From Nonomuraea longispora (GTDB lineage: Bacteria > Actinomycetota > Actinomycetes > Streptosporangiales > Streptosporangiaceae): a DNA stretch of 64,000 nucleotides. Shown piece after piece: positions 16,042-28,285 of the stretch. The stretch covers positions 1 through 64,000 of the forward strand of contig NZ_SMJZ01000019.1 in the NCBI RefSeq assembly GCF_004348345.1. Direction: 5' to 3'. The notes under the pieces were generated by a model. The model was given only the letters and a program-made list of their open reading frames with translations, made no database searches and was not told the origin of the DNA. The translations under genes were made by a program, and so were the position numbers. Numbering within the stretch: the stretch's first letter is position 1; every line of letters starts with the position of its first letter.

Positions 16042-17525
16042 CACGCCGCCCTCCCATTCATGATCATGTCGAGTACGCCGTGCTCGTCCAGCCCGGCGGC
16101 GTCGCCCTCGTGGATGACGGTCCCCTCGCGCAGCACCAGCACCCGATCGGCCAGGCCGAGCACCTCGGGGACCTCGCTGGAGACCAGCAGCACGCCGATG
16201 CCCTCCTCTGCCAGGTTGCGGATCACCGCGTACAGTTCGGCCCTGGCGCCCACGTCCACGCCTCTGGTGGGCTCGTCCAGCAGGAGCAGCTTGCGGCTGC
16301 CGAGCAGCCACCGGGCGAGCACGGCCTTCTGCTGGTTGCCGCCCGAAAGAGTCCGGATCGGGCGTTCGGGGTCGGGTGGCCGGATGTCGAGCATCTCCGC
16401 CAGCCTCTTGGCCTCCTCGCGCTCGTGTTTGCGGTCGAGCCAGCCGAACCGGGCGAACCCCGGCAGGCTGCCGAGGGTGATGTTCGCGGTGACGCTCTGG
16501 TCGAGGAGCAGGGCCTGGGCCTTGCGCTCCTCGGGCGCCAGGCCCATGCCGTGCCGTACGGTGCCGACGACGCTGCGGCGTACCTCCTGCCCGTCGAGTA
16601 CCACCCGGCCGGTGGCGGGGCGCGCGCCGTACACGGCTTCGAGGATCTCCGACCGCCCTGAACCGACGAGTCCGGCCAGCCCGACGATCTCGCCCGCCCG
16701 TACGGTGAACGAGACGTCGGAGAAGACGCCCGGCGAGCTCAGGCCTTCGACCCTGAGCACCTCATCACCCGGCGCCCTGTCCGCCTTGGCGGGGAAGACG
16801 TATTCGACGTTCCTGCCGGTCATGAGGGAGACGATCTGGCTGGTGGGGGTGTCGCGGGCGGACAGTCCGACGGCCACCGTACGCCCGTCCTTCAGCACGG
16901 TGACCCGGTCGCCGATCTCGCGGATCTCCTCCAGCCGGTGGGAGATGTAGACCACGGCCACGCCCTGGGCGGTGAGCTCGCGGATGATGCGGAAGAGGTT
17001 GGCGACCTCGTCGTGGGCGAGGGCCGCCGACGGCTCGTCCATGATGATGAGGCGGGCGTCGTGGGAGAGCGCGCGGGCCATCGAGACGACCTGCTTGGCC
17101 GCCGGCGAGAGCCGGCCGACCTCGGCCGACGGGCTGATCTCGCCGTGGCCGAGCCGTTCGAGCACCTCGCGGGCCGCGCGCCGGGCGGCCGCCCTGTTGA
17201 CGAAGCCGAAGCGGGCGTGCTCGTGGCCGAGGAAGATGTTCTCGGCCACACTGAGCCCGTCGACCAGGTCGAGCTCCTGGTAGATGGTGGCGAAGCCGAG
17301 CCTGATGGCGTCGATCGGGCTGCCCGGCCGCACCTCGGCGTCGTTGAACGCGATCGTGCCCGCGTCGGGCTGGTGCACCCCGGCCAGCACCTTGATCAAG
17401 GTGGACTTGCCGGCGCCGTTCTGGCCGAGCAGGCAGTGCACCTCGCCCGCCCGTACGTCCAGGTCGACCCCGTCCAGCGCGCGCACGCCTGGGAACTGTT
17501 TGACGATGCCCTTCATGACCAGCAT
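16041..17525 (-). CDS. Sugar ABC transporter ATP-binding protein (RbsA-like, duplicated domains)
   Basis: The 494-residue protein contains two ABC cassettes. The first has Walker A GQNGAGKST and Walker B LIIMDEPSAAL, with a degenerate signature, LSPAAKQVVSMARAL. The second has an altered P-loop region, GLVGSGRSEI, a good signature LSGGNQQKAVLARWL, and LLLDEPTRGVDVGA. This asymmetry is normal for RbsA/MglA-type carbohydrate importers. It is the first structural gene after the ROK regulator, 38 bases downstream of it, and energises the importer. Confidence 0.92.
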   Translation of the reverse strand: MLVMKGIVKQFPGVRALDGVDLDVRAGEVHCLLGQNGAGKSTLIKVLAGVHQPDAGTIAFNDAEVRPGSPIDAIRLGFATIYQELDLVDGLSVAENIFLGHEHARFGFVNRAAARRAAREVLERLGHGEISPSAEVGRLSPAAKQVVSMARALSHDARLIIMDEPSAALAHDEVANLFRIIRELTAQGVAVVYISHRLEEIREIGDRVTVLKDGRTVAVGLSARDTPTSQIVSLMTGRNVEYVFPAKADRAPGDEVLRVEGLSSPGVFSDVSFTVRAGEIVGLAGLVGSGRSEILEAVYGARPATGRVVLDGQEVRRSVVGTVRHGMGLAPEERKAQALLLDQSVTANITLGSLPGFARFGWLDRKHEREEAKRLAEMLDIRPPDPERPIRTLSGGNQQKAVLARWLLGSRKLLLLDEPTRGVDVGARAELYAVIRNLAEEGIGVLLVSSEVPEVLGLADRVLVLREGTVIHEGDAAGLDEHGVLDMIMNGRAA

Positions 17526-17563
17526 CGGAGATCCCTTTCAGCGTTCTCGTGGGGGCGTACTGC

Positions 17564-18721
17564 TCAGGCGTTGACTATGCGGTTGATGTTGTCGGGTGAC
17601 AGGTAGTGTTCGATGGCGAGCATCCCGGCGCCGAGCACCGCCGCGTTGATACCGGTACGGCTGGGGGTGATCGACAGGTGGTGCGTGGCCAGCGGGAGCG
17701 ATCTGCGGTAGACCGTCTCCCTGATCCCTGCGAGCAGGTGCTCGTGCACGCGAGACAACGCGCCGCCGATGACGATGACCTCGGGGTTGAAGAAGTTGAC
17801 CAGGCTGGCCAGCACCTCGCCGATGAGCCGGCCCGCCTCTCTGACCAGCCGCAGCGCCTGCGTGTTGCCGGCCTGCACCAGTGCCACGACGTCGGCCCCG
17901 GTCTCGGCGGCGAGGCCGAGCTCGGTCAGTCGCCTGGCGATGGCGGCGCCGCCGGCCACGGCCTCCAGGCAGGCGCTGTTGCCGCACCGGCAGCCGGCGT
18001 CCTCGTGGCCGCTGACCCTGATGTGGCCGATGTCGCCCGCGGAACCCTGCGCGCCCCTGTGCAGCCGGCCCTGGGCCACGATGCCGCAGCCGATGCCGGT
18101 GCCGACCTTGACGAACAGCAGGTGGCCGGCGTCGGCGAAGGAGTTGCGGTGCTCGCCGAGCGCCATCACGTTGACGTCGTTGTCGACCAGCACCTCCACC
18201 CCGTCGAAGTAGTCGGGGACGGGGTAGTCGTTCCAGCCGGGCATGATCGGCGGGTTGTTCGGGCGGCCGGTGGCGAACTCGACGGGTCCCGGAACCCCGA
18301 TGCCGATGGCGCGCAGAGCGGACCTGGGCCGTCCCGCGGTGCCGAGCAGCCGGTCGAGCCGCTGGTCGACGTGGGCGAGCACCTTCTCGGGACCCTCGCC
18401 GATCAGCATCGAGTCCTCGCACTCCGCGAGCACGTTGCCGGAGATGTCCATCAGCGCGACCCGGCAGTGCGTGGCGCCGAGGTCGACGCCGGCGAAGGCG
18501 TGGTCCTCGGTGTGCAGGCGCAGTTGCCGCGGCGGTCTTCCGCCGGTGGACTCGCCGTTCTCGGTCTCCTCCACCAGGCCGCGCTCGATCAGGGCGTCGA
18601 CCCGCTGCGAGATCGTGGATCTGGCCAGGCCGGTGAGCCGCGCGAGGTCGGAACGGGTGGTCGCCGATCCGGCGCTGATCAGCGTCAGCACGTCGCCGGC
18701 GGAGCCCGGCTGGGGGGTCAT
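17564..18721 (-). CDS. ROK family transcriptional regulator
   Basis: This 385-residue repressor-type ROK protein has an N-terminal winged helix (TRSDLARLTGLARSTISQRV). The sugar-kinase-like fold follows, with GVDLGATHCRVALMDISG and GIGVPGPVEF, and a zinc motif GCRCGNSACLEAVAGG. ROK regulators sense sugars or sugar phosphates. As the promoter-proximal gene of the operon it probably controls its own transcription together with the transporter and catabolic genes. The start ATG sits directly at the predicted transcription start, with no ribosome site. Confidence 0.92.
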   Translation of the reverse strand: MTPQPGSAGDVLTLISAGSATTRSDLARLTGLARSTISQRVDALIERGLVEETENGESTGGRPPRQLRLHTEDHAFAGVDLGATHCRVALMDISGNVLAECEDSMLIGEGPEKVLAHVDQRLDRLLGTAGRPRSALRAIGIGVPGPVEFATGRPNNPPIMPGWNDYPVPDYFDGVEVLVDNDVNVMALGEHRNSFADAGHLLFVKVGTGIGCGIVAQGRLHRGAQGSAGDIGHIRVSGHEDAGCRCGNSACLEAVAGGAAIARRLTELGLAAETGADVVALVQAGNTQALRLVREAGRLIGEVLASLVNFFNPEVIVIGGALSRVHEHLLAGIRETVYRRSLPLATHHLSITPSRTGINAAVLGAGMLAIEHYLSPDNINRIVNA

Positions 18722-18727
18722 GTGGCG

Positions 18728-18756
18728 ACAATAAGATCACTGATGCGGCAAATCAA
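18728..18756 (-). promoter_or_regulatory. Candidate promoter of the ROK-sugar operon, leaderless
   Basis: On the minus strand TTGATT and TATTGT are separated by 17 bases, each matching four of six consensus positions. The -10 hexamer ends 7 bases before the ROK ATG, which would put the first transcribed base at or next to the A of ATG. No ribosome site precedes the ATG, consistent with a leaderless mRNA. Confidence 0.5.
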
Positions 18757-18916
18757 GAGTATGGATCGCCCAAACCCCCGTAACTTCCGCCGAAGATCGA
18801 ACAAAGCCTGCCCTTTGGCCCTCACTCCCGACATTTAGGCATTCGTCTGATGACCCCGGAACGACGAGACCGGCCCCCGCCGCAGGCGAGGACCGGCTCG
18901 GAAGCGCCGCGCGCGG

Positions 18917-19789
18917 CTAGAGCATGGCCTTCATCGAATCACTCGCGGTGAGCACGTACGGCTGCTCGGCCATGATCGCGTCCCAGTTGCCGGCGATCGC
19001 CTCCGGCGTGAGGTCGTCCGTCTTCCAGCCCGGCCCCTCGGCCACGAACACCCGCGCCACCCGGCCGCCGCCGACGCTGAACACCTCGCCGCTGACCTCG
19101 CACGAGTCGTGCACGAGACACGCCACCAGCGCGCTCACCCGCTCCGGCGTGAACTTGGCCTCGAACTCGGCGGGCAGCAGCGCCTCGGTCATCCTGGTCC
19201 ACGCGATGGGAGCGATGGCGTTGGCCTTGATGCCGTTGCGCGCGCCCTCGATGCCCAGGGTCTTGGTCAGGCCGACCAGGCCCATCTTCGCGGTCGAGTA
19301 GTTGGCCTGGCCGAAGTTGCCGAACAGGCCGGCCGGGCTGGAGGTGTTGACGATGCGTCCGTAGCCGGCCGCCTTCATCAGCGGGTAGGCGGCGTGGCTG
19401 ACCAGGAAGGAGCCGCGTACGTGCACGGCGAGCACCCCGTCGAAGTCCTCGACCGTCATCTTGCCGAGCGACTTGTCGCGCAGGATGCCCGCGTTGTTGA
19501 CGACGATGTCGACCTTGCCGAACGCGTCGACCGCGCTCTGCACGATGGCCCTGGCGCCCTCGGGCGTGGCGACGTTGTCGGTGCTGGCGACGGCCTGGCC
19601 GCCGTTCTTCGTGATGAGCTCGGCCACCTCCGCGGCGGGCCCGGTGGAGGCGCCGGTGCCGTCGAGCGCGCCGCCGAGGTCGTTGACCACGACCTTGGCC
19701 CCGCGCTCGGCCAGCAGCAGCGCGTGCGACCTGCCGAGGCCGTGCCCCGCCCCCGTGATGATCGCGACCCTGTCATCGAACCGAAGCAT
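18917..19789 (-). CDS. SDR family NAD(P)-dependent oxidoreductase (3-hydroxyacyl-CoA dehydrogenase-like)
   Basis: This 290-residue classical SDR has IITGAGHGLGRSHALLLAER (cofactor loop), VVNDLGGALDGTG, NNAGILRD, the catalytic Ser in NTSSPAGLFG, and the YSTAK motif. The extended LGGALDGTGASTGPAAEVA loop and the long C-terminus are typical of the dehydrogenase domain of bacterial MFE-2/17-beta-HSD4-like enzymes in lipid or steroid beta-oxidation. Start chosen at ATG behind GGGAGG. An upstream extension lacks similarity. A GAATGTTGTTC element lies 18 bases upstream. Confidence 0.9.
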   Translation of the reverse strand: MLRFDDRVAIITGAGHGLGRSHALLLAERGAKVVVNDLGGALDGTGASTGPAAEVAELITKNGGQAVASTDNVATPEGARAIVQSAVDAFGKVDIVVNNAGILRDKSLGKMTVEDFDGVLAVHVRGSFLVSHAAYPLMKAAGYGRIVNTSSPAGLFGNFGQANYSTAKMGLVGLTKTLGIEGARNGIKANAIAPIAWTRMTEALLPAEFEAKFTPERVSALVACLVHDSCEVSGEVFSVGGGRVARVFVAEGPGWKTDDLTPEAIAGNWDAIMAEQPYVLTASDSMKAML

Positions 19790-19807
19790 CGAACCTCCCA
19801 GGCAGGA

Positions 19808-19818
19808 GAACAACATTC
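19808..19818 (-). promoter_or_regulatory. GAATGTTGTTC element upstream of the SDR gene (copy 2 of 3)
   Basis: The 11-mer is identical to those before the methyltransferase and thiolase-like genes. Its flanks give TAGAATGTTGTTCT, so TAGAAT could also serve as a -10 box. A short GTACGAGTAC near-palindrome adjoins it at 19821-19830. Operator function is inferred. Confidence 0.45.
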
Positions 19819-19871
19819 TAGTACGAGTACGATAACCCGCCCCAGGTCCCCGCGCCCGCAAGCGCCGGTCG

Positions 19872-20930
19872 TCAGGCCGGGAACCACAAATCCGGCTCGC
19901 CCGCCACCCGGCGCACCCGTCCCCTGGCCTCCAGCCACGCCAGGTGCGCGAGCGTCTCGTTGTTGGCCGCGCGCCGCATGAACGGCGGAATGGTCTCCCA
20001 CGGCCGCGACCAGGTCAGCCGGGTGGCGAGGTCCCAGCAGGCGGCCCCGTCGAGCGCGGCCACCGCCCGCTCGATCTCGGCCAGCCGCTCGTCGTGGTGC
20101 GCCATCACACTGTCGACCCGCTCGGCCAGCTCCAGGAACCGGTATTCGTGCGCGGGCAGCACCTCCTCGACGTCCAGCTTGCGTACGGCGGCCAGCGAGT
20201 CGAGATAGTCGGCGAGCGGGTTGGGACCGGACTGCGGGTGCACGGCCACCATCGGCGTGATCTTGGCCAGCACGTGGTCGCCGGAGAACAACACCCCGCG
20301 CGCGGGCGAGACGAAGCACAGGTGGCCGGGCGAGTGGCCGGGCGTCCAGACGGCCCGCAGGTCCCAGCCGGGCAGCCCGAGCTCGTCGCCGTCCTCCACC
20401 AGCCGGTCGGGCCTGGCCATGGTGACCATGTGCCGGATCATCATCGAGGCCCCGGCCAGCTCGTCCAGCGTCAGCGCGGGCACCCCGCAGCGGCGCAGCA
20501 GTTCGCGCTCCCGCTCCACCAGGGAGTCGATGGCCGCGTCGTCGTAACGCTCGCGGACCAGCCGCGCGTCGGCCGGGTGCAGCGCGATCCACGCGCCCGA
20601 CATCTCCCGCACACGCCCGGCCAGCCCGTAGTGGTCGGGGTGGATGTGCGTGACGAGCACACCCTTGACGTCGGTGATCGCGTAGCCGGCCACGGCCAGT
20701 CCGGCGACCAGCGCGTCGTACGCCTCGTCGGTGTTCCACCCGGCGTCGACGATCGCCACCCCGCCGGGCAGCTCCAGGACGTAGACCAGCACGTACCGCA
20801 GGGGGTTGACCGGAATCGGCACCGGCACCGACCACAGTCCCGGACGCACCCGTTCGACCTCGGGGATCGCCCCGCCGGCCCACGCGTCCCGCTGTGCCAC
20901 ATTGGCAGGGGTCACCACGAATTTCGTCAT
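19872..20930 (-). CDS. MBL-fold metallo-hydrolase
   Basis: The 352-residue protein has the metal-binding THIHPDHYGLAG (HxHxDH), TPGHSPGHLCFVSP, LFSGDHVL and VLPAHEY. These are the ordered metallo-beta-lactamase ligands of the glyoxalase-II/hydrolase branch. The C-terminal 90 residues form the helical region common in actinobacterial homologues annotated as hydrolases of thioesters or lactones. ATG chosen at MTKFVVTPANVAQ. It is divergent from the GST-like gene, with a palindrome in the 55-base gap. The substrate is unknown. Confidence 0.88.
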   Translation of the reverse strand: MTKFVVTPANVAQRDAWAGGAIPEVERVRPGLWSVPVPIPVNPLRYVLVYVLELPGGVAIVDAGWNTDEAYDALVAGLAVAGYAITDVKGVLVTHIHPDHYGLAGRVREMSGAWIALHPADARLVRERYDDAAIDSLVERERELLRRCGVPALTLDELAGASMMIRHMVTMARPDRLVEDGDELGLPGWDLRAVWTPGHSPGHLCFVSPARGVLFSGDHVLAKITPMVAVHPQSGPNPLADYLDSLAAVRKLDVEEVLPAHEYRFLELAERVDSVMAHHDERLAEIERAVAALDGAACWDLATRLTWSRPWETIPPFMRRAANNETLAHLAWLEARGRVRRVAGEPDLWFPA

Positions 20931-20944
20931 GGCCCCGATTGTGC

Positions 20945-20959
20945 CCGAACGAAGTTCGG
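20945..20959. promoter_or_regulatory. Perfect palindrome between the MBL and GST genes
   Basis: CCGAAC-GAA-GTTCGG is a perfect 6-bp dyad with a 3-base centre, midway in the short divergent gap. The adjacent GCATGTTCTAC at 20968-20978 resembles an element before the PPOX gene. A dimeric repressor of both genes could bind here. This is inference from symmetry and position. Confidence 0.45.
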
Positions 20960-20985
20960 CTTTCGAAGCATGTTCTACTAGGACC

Positions 20986-21831
20986 ATGAAGCCGAGCCGC
21001 GAGCTCTCCGACACTGGCCGCTTCGTCCGGCAGCCCAACCGTTTCACCGACCGGCTGGGCCCGCCCGAGCCGGGACGCTACCGGCTCTACGCCTCCTACG
21101 CCTGCCCGTGGGCGCAGCGCGTGCTGATCGTACGGTCGCTCCTCGGGCTGCAGGACCTGCTGGACGTCACGATCGTCGATCCCATCCGCGACGAGAAGGG
21201 CTGGCGCGTCCCCGGCGGCGACCCGGAATATCTCTCGGAGCTCTATCTCGCGACCGATCCCGGCTACACGGGCCGCTACACCGTCCCCTGCATCTGGGAC
21301 GCCAAGGACCGGCGCATCGTCACCAACGACTTCCCCCGGATCACCCTCGACCTGGAGACGTCATGGGGCACCTCTCCGGACCTCTACCCGGAGCGCCTGC
21401 GCCCGGACGTCGACATCATGAACGACCGCCTCTACCACGGCCTCAACAACGCGGTGTACGAAGCCGGCTTCGCCCGCGACCAGCAGGCGTACGAGGAGGC
21501 GGTGACTTGCGTCTTCACCACCCTCGACTTCCTGGAGGTGCGCCTCGCGGGATCGGAGTTCCTCTTCGACACGCTGACCGACAGCGACGTGCGCCTCTAC
21601 ACCACCCTCGCCAGGTTCGACACCGTCTACCACACGCACTTCAAGTGCTCCCTCAGGCGGCTGATCGACTATCCGGCGCTGTGGGCGTACGCGCGCAGGT
21701 TGTACGGCATCCCGGCCTTCCGCGAAACCACCGACTTCGACCAGATCAAGCGTCATTACTTCATCACCCAGACCGACCTCAACCCGAGCCGGATCGTGCC
21801 AGTCGGGCCTGAGCTCGACTGGAGCCCGTAG
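20986..21831 (+). CDS. Glutathione S-transferase-like protein (Xi class / glutathionyl-hydroquinone reductase type)
   Basis: This 281-residue protein has the YASYACPWAQRVLIVRSLLG catalytic cysteine motif of Xi-class GSTs, then VPCIWDAKDRRIVTNDFPRI and a GST C-terminal helical domain including SDVRLYTTLARFDTVYHTHF and FKCSLRRLIDYPALW. Xi enzymes reduce glutathionyl-hydroquinones. Most actinobacteria use mycothiol instead of glutathione, so the true thiol partner here is open. The 3' end overlaps the convergent MFS gene by 53 bases. Confidence 0.88.
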   Translation: MKPSRELSDTGRFVRQPNRFTDRLGPPEPGRYRLYASYACPWAQRVLIVRSLLGLQDLLDVTIVDPIRDEKGWRVPGGDPEYLSELYLATDPGYTGRYTVPCIWDAKDRRIVTNDFPRITLDLETSWGTSPDLYPERLRPDVDIMNDRLYHGLNNAVYEAGFARDQQAYEEAVTCVFTTLDFLEVRLAGSEFLFDTLTDSDVRLYTTLARFDTVYHTHFKCSLRRLIDYPALWAYARRLYGIPAFRETTDFDQIKRHYFITQTDLNPSRIVPVGPELDWSP

Positions 21832-23062
21832 GCGCGGGCATCCTGACGAACAGCAGCGCCGAGGCCAGCGTCACGACGGCCACGACGGCCCAGGCGGCGG
21901 CGAGGCCCGCCTGCGCGGCCAGGGCACCGAGCGTGAGATTGGCCAGGGTCCCGCCGGACTGCAGGGCGATGGAGCTCGTCGAGGCGACCGTGGTGCGCTC
22001 GGCGGCGGTGACGGCCCTGTGGGTCAGCTCCAGGCAGAGCGTGCCCGTCAGCGAGATGCCGACGAACAGCACGACGTAGGCCAGCCCCGCGCTCAGCGTT
22101 CCCGGCAGGCCCTCCAGGCCGGCCGTCGCGGCCAGCGCTCCCACGGAGAGCGCGGCCAGCACCGTCCCGGCCACCGCTCCCCCCGCCGACCCGCCGGCCA
22201 GCCGGGCCACGCGCGGCACGAGCGCGTTGCCCATCGCGCTGCCCGCGAAGCCGAGCGCCGCGACCACCGCGTACGTCATGCCGCCCCCCTCCGCCGTGCC
22301 AGCCAGCTCGGCGAGCCGGCCCGGGGTGAGCAGCTCGATGGTCATCAGCACCGCGCCCGTGGCCGCCGCGACCATCGCCAGCCTGCGCAGCAGGGGGCGG
22401 CCCGCGACCAGCCGCACGCCGCCCGCCACCGTGGCCGGCACCTCGCGCAGCACGCCCGGCAGCGTGCGGCGTCGGTGGGCCGGCTCGGGCAGCGCGAACA
22501 CCACCACGAACAGCAGCAGCGCCGCCGCGACCGCACCCACCAGCGACGGCGCCGCGAGGGGCAGGATCAGCGAGGGCGGCACCAGAAGCGGCAGGCCGCC
22601 GCCCGCCAGCACGCCGGCGCACAGGGCCGCGGACTCCATCGCGCCGCCCCTGGCCAGGCCGGGCTTGAGGTCGGCGTCGCGGCCCTCGACGCCGTGCAGC
22701 GTGTCGACGTACCAGGAGGTGGCGGGGCCGCTGGACAGTGCCCTGGCCACGCCTTTCAGCACGCCGGCCGCCATGAACATCCACAACGTCGTGGACACGC
22801 TCATCAGAACCAGAGCCGCGACGGTGAACGCCGCCGAGGCCGCCAGCACCACCCGCCGCCCCAGGACGTCCGCCAGCCCGCCGGTGGGCAGTTCGAGGCT
22901 CACGGTGACGATCGAGAACACCGTCGTCGCCAGCCCGATCTGCGCCAGCCCGAGGCCTCTCTCTGTCATCAGCAACACCTGGGCGGCCATCGCGAGCCCG
23001 ATCGGCAGCCAGGTCAGGAAGCTGACGAGCATGTAGCGCCGTAACGCCGACCGCGCGGTCAC
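21779..23062 (-). CDS. MFS transporter
   Basis: This 427-residue membrane protein has roughly 12 hydrophobic segments. The MFS loop 2-3 motif appears as GGLADVLGRRVVLAASAAFT, and the middle has a cytoplasmic loop ALPEPAHRRRTLPG. Substrate is unknown, but coupling to an ArsR-type regulator suggests an efflux role. The GTG start overlaps the regulator stop (GTGA), so the two genes are translationally coupled. The 3' end runs 53 bases into the opposite GST gene. Confidence 0.88.
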   Translation of the reverse strand: MTARSALRRYMLVSFLTWLPIGLAMAAQVLLMTERGLGLAQIGLATTVFSIVTVSLELPTGGLADVLGRRVVLAASAAFTVAALVLMSVSTTLWMFMAAGVLKGVARALSSGPATSWYVDTLHGVEGRDADLKPGLARGGAMESAALCAGVLAGGGLPLLVPPSLILPLAAPSLVGAVAAALLLFVVVFALPEPAHRRRTLPGVLREVPATVAGGVRLVAGRPLLRRLAMVAAATGAVLMTIELLTPGRLAELAGTAEGGGMTYAVVAALGFAGSAMGNALVPRVARLAGGSAGGAVAGTVLAALSVGALAATAGLEGLPGTLSAGLAYVVLFVGISLTGTLCLELTHRAVTAAERTTVASTSSIALQSGGTLANLTLGALAAQAGLAAAWAVVAVVTLASALLFVRMPAPTGSSRAQARLARSGSG

Positions 23063-23625
23063 GGCTCCGACCTCCGCTCCCTGGGGAAGCCCCCCACCCA
23101 GATCCGCACCTGCTCGGCGTCGGTTGCGCCGGCGTGGCGCACGGTCAGCTCGCGCAGCAGCTCCTCGGTACGCGCCATGAACTCGGCCAGCCCGGCCGGC
23201 GGCAGCTCGGCGATGTGGTCGCTCAGGCCCGCGGTCTCCACCCACTCCGGAGGCCACTCGGACTCGTCGAACTCCTGGACGAACCGCCCGAGCACCTCGG
23301 CCTGCCACAACCGCATGACTCTGACCGCCTCGCGCCCCTCGGGAGTGCCGGACATCTCCCGGCTGTTCCACGAGGTGTAGCGGTGCCGGGAACGCCAGCG
23401 CCGCTCGCGCCCGTCGCGCTGCTCGGGGTCCTCCTCGATGAAGCCGTACTTGGCCAGCTCGCGCAGGTGGTAGCTGGTGGAGCCGGAGCTCTCGCCCAGT
23501 TTGCGGCCGAGCTCGCTGGCGGTGGACGGCCCGTCGGCGCGGAGCAGGCCGAGCAGGCGGGCCCGCAGCGGGTGGCTCACGGCCTTGAGCACCCGCGGAT
23601 CGTTGATCTTGTATTTCTCCTCCAC
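23059..23625 (-). CDS. ArsR-type winged-helix regulator of the MFS operon
   Basis: The 188-residue regulator begins EEKYKINDPRVLKAVSHPLR, followed by the winged helix LLGLLRADGPSTASELGRKL and SSGSTSYHLRELAKYGFIEE. The C-terminal 100 residues are acidic and tryptophan-rich (RYTSWNSREM, ESEWPPEWVE), typical of HTH_20 ArsR-like proteins. GTG start is chosen because upstream sequence lacks similarity. It precedes the MFS gene with a coupled stop-start and probably represses it. The AT-rich divergent gap holds a symmetric operator candidate. Confidence 0.88.
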   Translation of the reverse strand: MEEKYKINDPRVLKAVSHPLRARLLGLLRADGPSTASELGRKLGESSGSTSYHLRELAKYGFIEEDPEQRDGRERRWRSRHRYTSWNSREMSGTPEGREAVRVMRLWQAEVLGRFVQEFDESEWPPEWVETAGLSDHIAELPPAGLAEFMARTEELLRELTVRHAGATDAEQVRIWVGGFPRERRSEP

Positions 23626-23648
23626 ACGTCCACCGTAGGCCGCAAAGG

Positions 23649-23668
23649 GAATTTTGCAAAGTAAATTC
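23649..23668. promoter_or_regulatory. Operator candidate GAATTT-N8-AAATTC
   Basis: A perfect 6-bp dyad with an 8-base centre lies 23 bases upstream of the ArsR gene, in the only AT-rich stretch of the neighbourhood. Its size fits an ArsR-family dimer. It also lies about 25-45 bases upstream of the divergent B3/B4 gene, so it could control both. Confidence 0.5.
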
Positions 23669-23692
23669 TGCGATTTCCCGGGATCGTAAACT

Positions 23693-24343
23693 GTGGAGAT
23701 GCTTGACGACATCCAGGTGGACGACGCGGTCCTCGCGCTGCGGCCCGACTTCGCGGTCCTCGTCATGACCGCCCACGACCTGCGTAACGGCCCCACCGAC
23801 GAGCGCTCACGCGCCTGGCTCGCCGAAGCCTCGGCCGCGCCCGTCCAGACGGAGAAGATCGACGCCTGGAAGGACGCCTACCGCGCGTTCGGGGCCAAAC
23901 CGCAGCGCACCAGGCCCTCGGTCGACGCCCTCACCCGCCGGATGCCGCTGCCGGAGATCAACCAGGTCGTCGACGCGTACAACTCGATCAGCGTGAAACA
24001 CGCACTGCCCATCGGCGGAGAAGACCTCGACCACTACTCCGGGCCGGCGCGGCTGGTCAGGGCGAGCGGCGAGGAGGCGTCCGAGGAGGCGCTCGGCACA
24101 CCCGACCCCGGCGAGGTGATCTGGCGCGACGACATCGGCGTGACCTGCCGCAGGTGGAACTGGCGCCAGGTGGTGCGCACCCGGCTCACCGAGGAGACCA
24201 CCAACGCCATCTTCCTGCTCGAACGCCTGGAGCCCATGTCGCTGGTGGAGCTCAAGCAGGCGGGTGAGGAACTCGCCGATCTGCTGTCCGAGTTGTCCCC
24301 TCAGGTGCGGATCACCAGCAGAGTGATCTCCAGAGGGAAGTAA
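23693..24343 (+). CDS. B3/B4 domain protein (PheRS beta-like)
   Basis: The 216-residue protein matches stand-alone B3/B4 domains related to the phenylalanyl-tRNA synthetase beta subunit: WKDAYRAFGAKPQRTRPSVD, LTRRMPLPEINQVVDAYNSI, SVKHALPIGGEDLD, and VIWRDDIGVTCRRWNWRQ. Such proteins may edit or hydrolyse mischarged tRNA or nucleotide conjugates, but this is unproven. GTG at the chosen position or ATG six bases later are both possible. A TAAACT box sits just before the ATG, which would make it leaderless. Confidence 0.85.
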   Translation: MEMLDDIQVDDAVLALRPDFAVLVMTAHDLRNGPTDERSRAWLAEASAAPVQTEKIDAWKDAYRAFGAKPQRTRPSVDALTRRMPLPEINQVVDAYNSISVKHALPIGGEDLDHYSGPARLVRASGEEASEEALGTPDPGEVIWRDDIGVTCRRWNWRQVVRTRLTEETTNAIFLLERLEPMSLVELKQAGEELADLLSELSPQVRITSRVISRGK

Positions 24344-24546
24344 ACCTCCAGGCAGGGTGTTGATATCAAATAGTGATAAATGCGCGACCCCCGGGTTGAC
24401 TAGGGGGTAGCGACGTGACCGCGCCGTCCTGAGAGGATCGTGCGTGGCGGCACGACCACCTGGGCGCGCGCTGCCGGTCCGGGCGAGTAGCCTTGGAAAG
24501 GTTCTCTAACATCAACGCCGATCTGCGGAAGAGGGCGATTTCCGCC

Positions 24547-28185
<3,639 letters not shown>

Positions 28186-28201
28186 AAAGCAGGTCCGCAC
28201 G

Positions 28202-28230
28202 GTGAGCCCCCGGCCCGTCCGGGGGCTCAC
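28202..28230 (+). terminator. Rho-independent-type hairpin after kgd
   Basis: GTGAGCCCCCGG and CCGGGGGCTCAC form a perfect 12-bp stem with a 5-base loop, 16 bases past the kgd stop. It has no U-tract but is otherwise a strong intrinsic-type terminator. Confidence 0.8.
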
Positions 28231-28285
28231 TGGCGTTCTGACAGGTTGATGCGGGCGAATCGCCCGTTGGAAGGAATGGACGACG

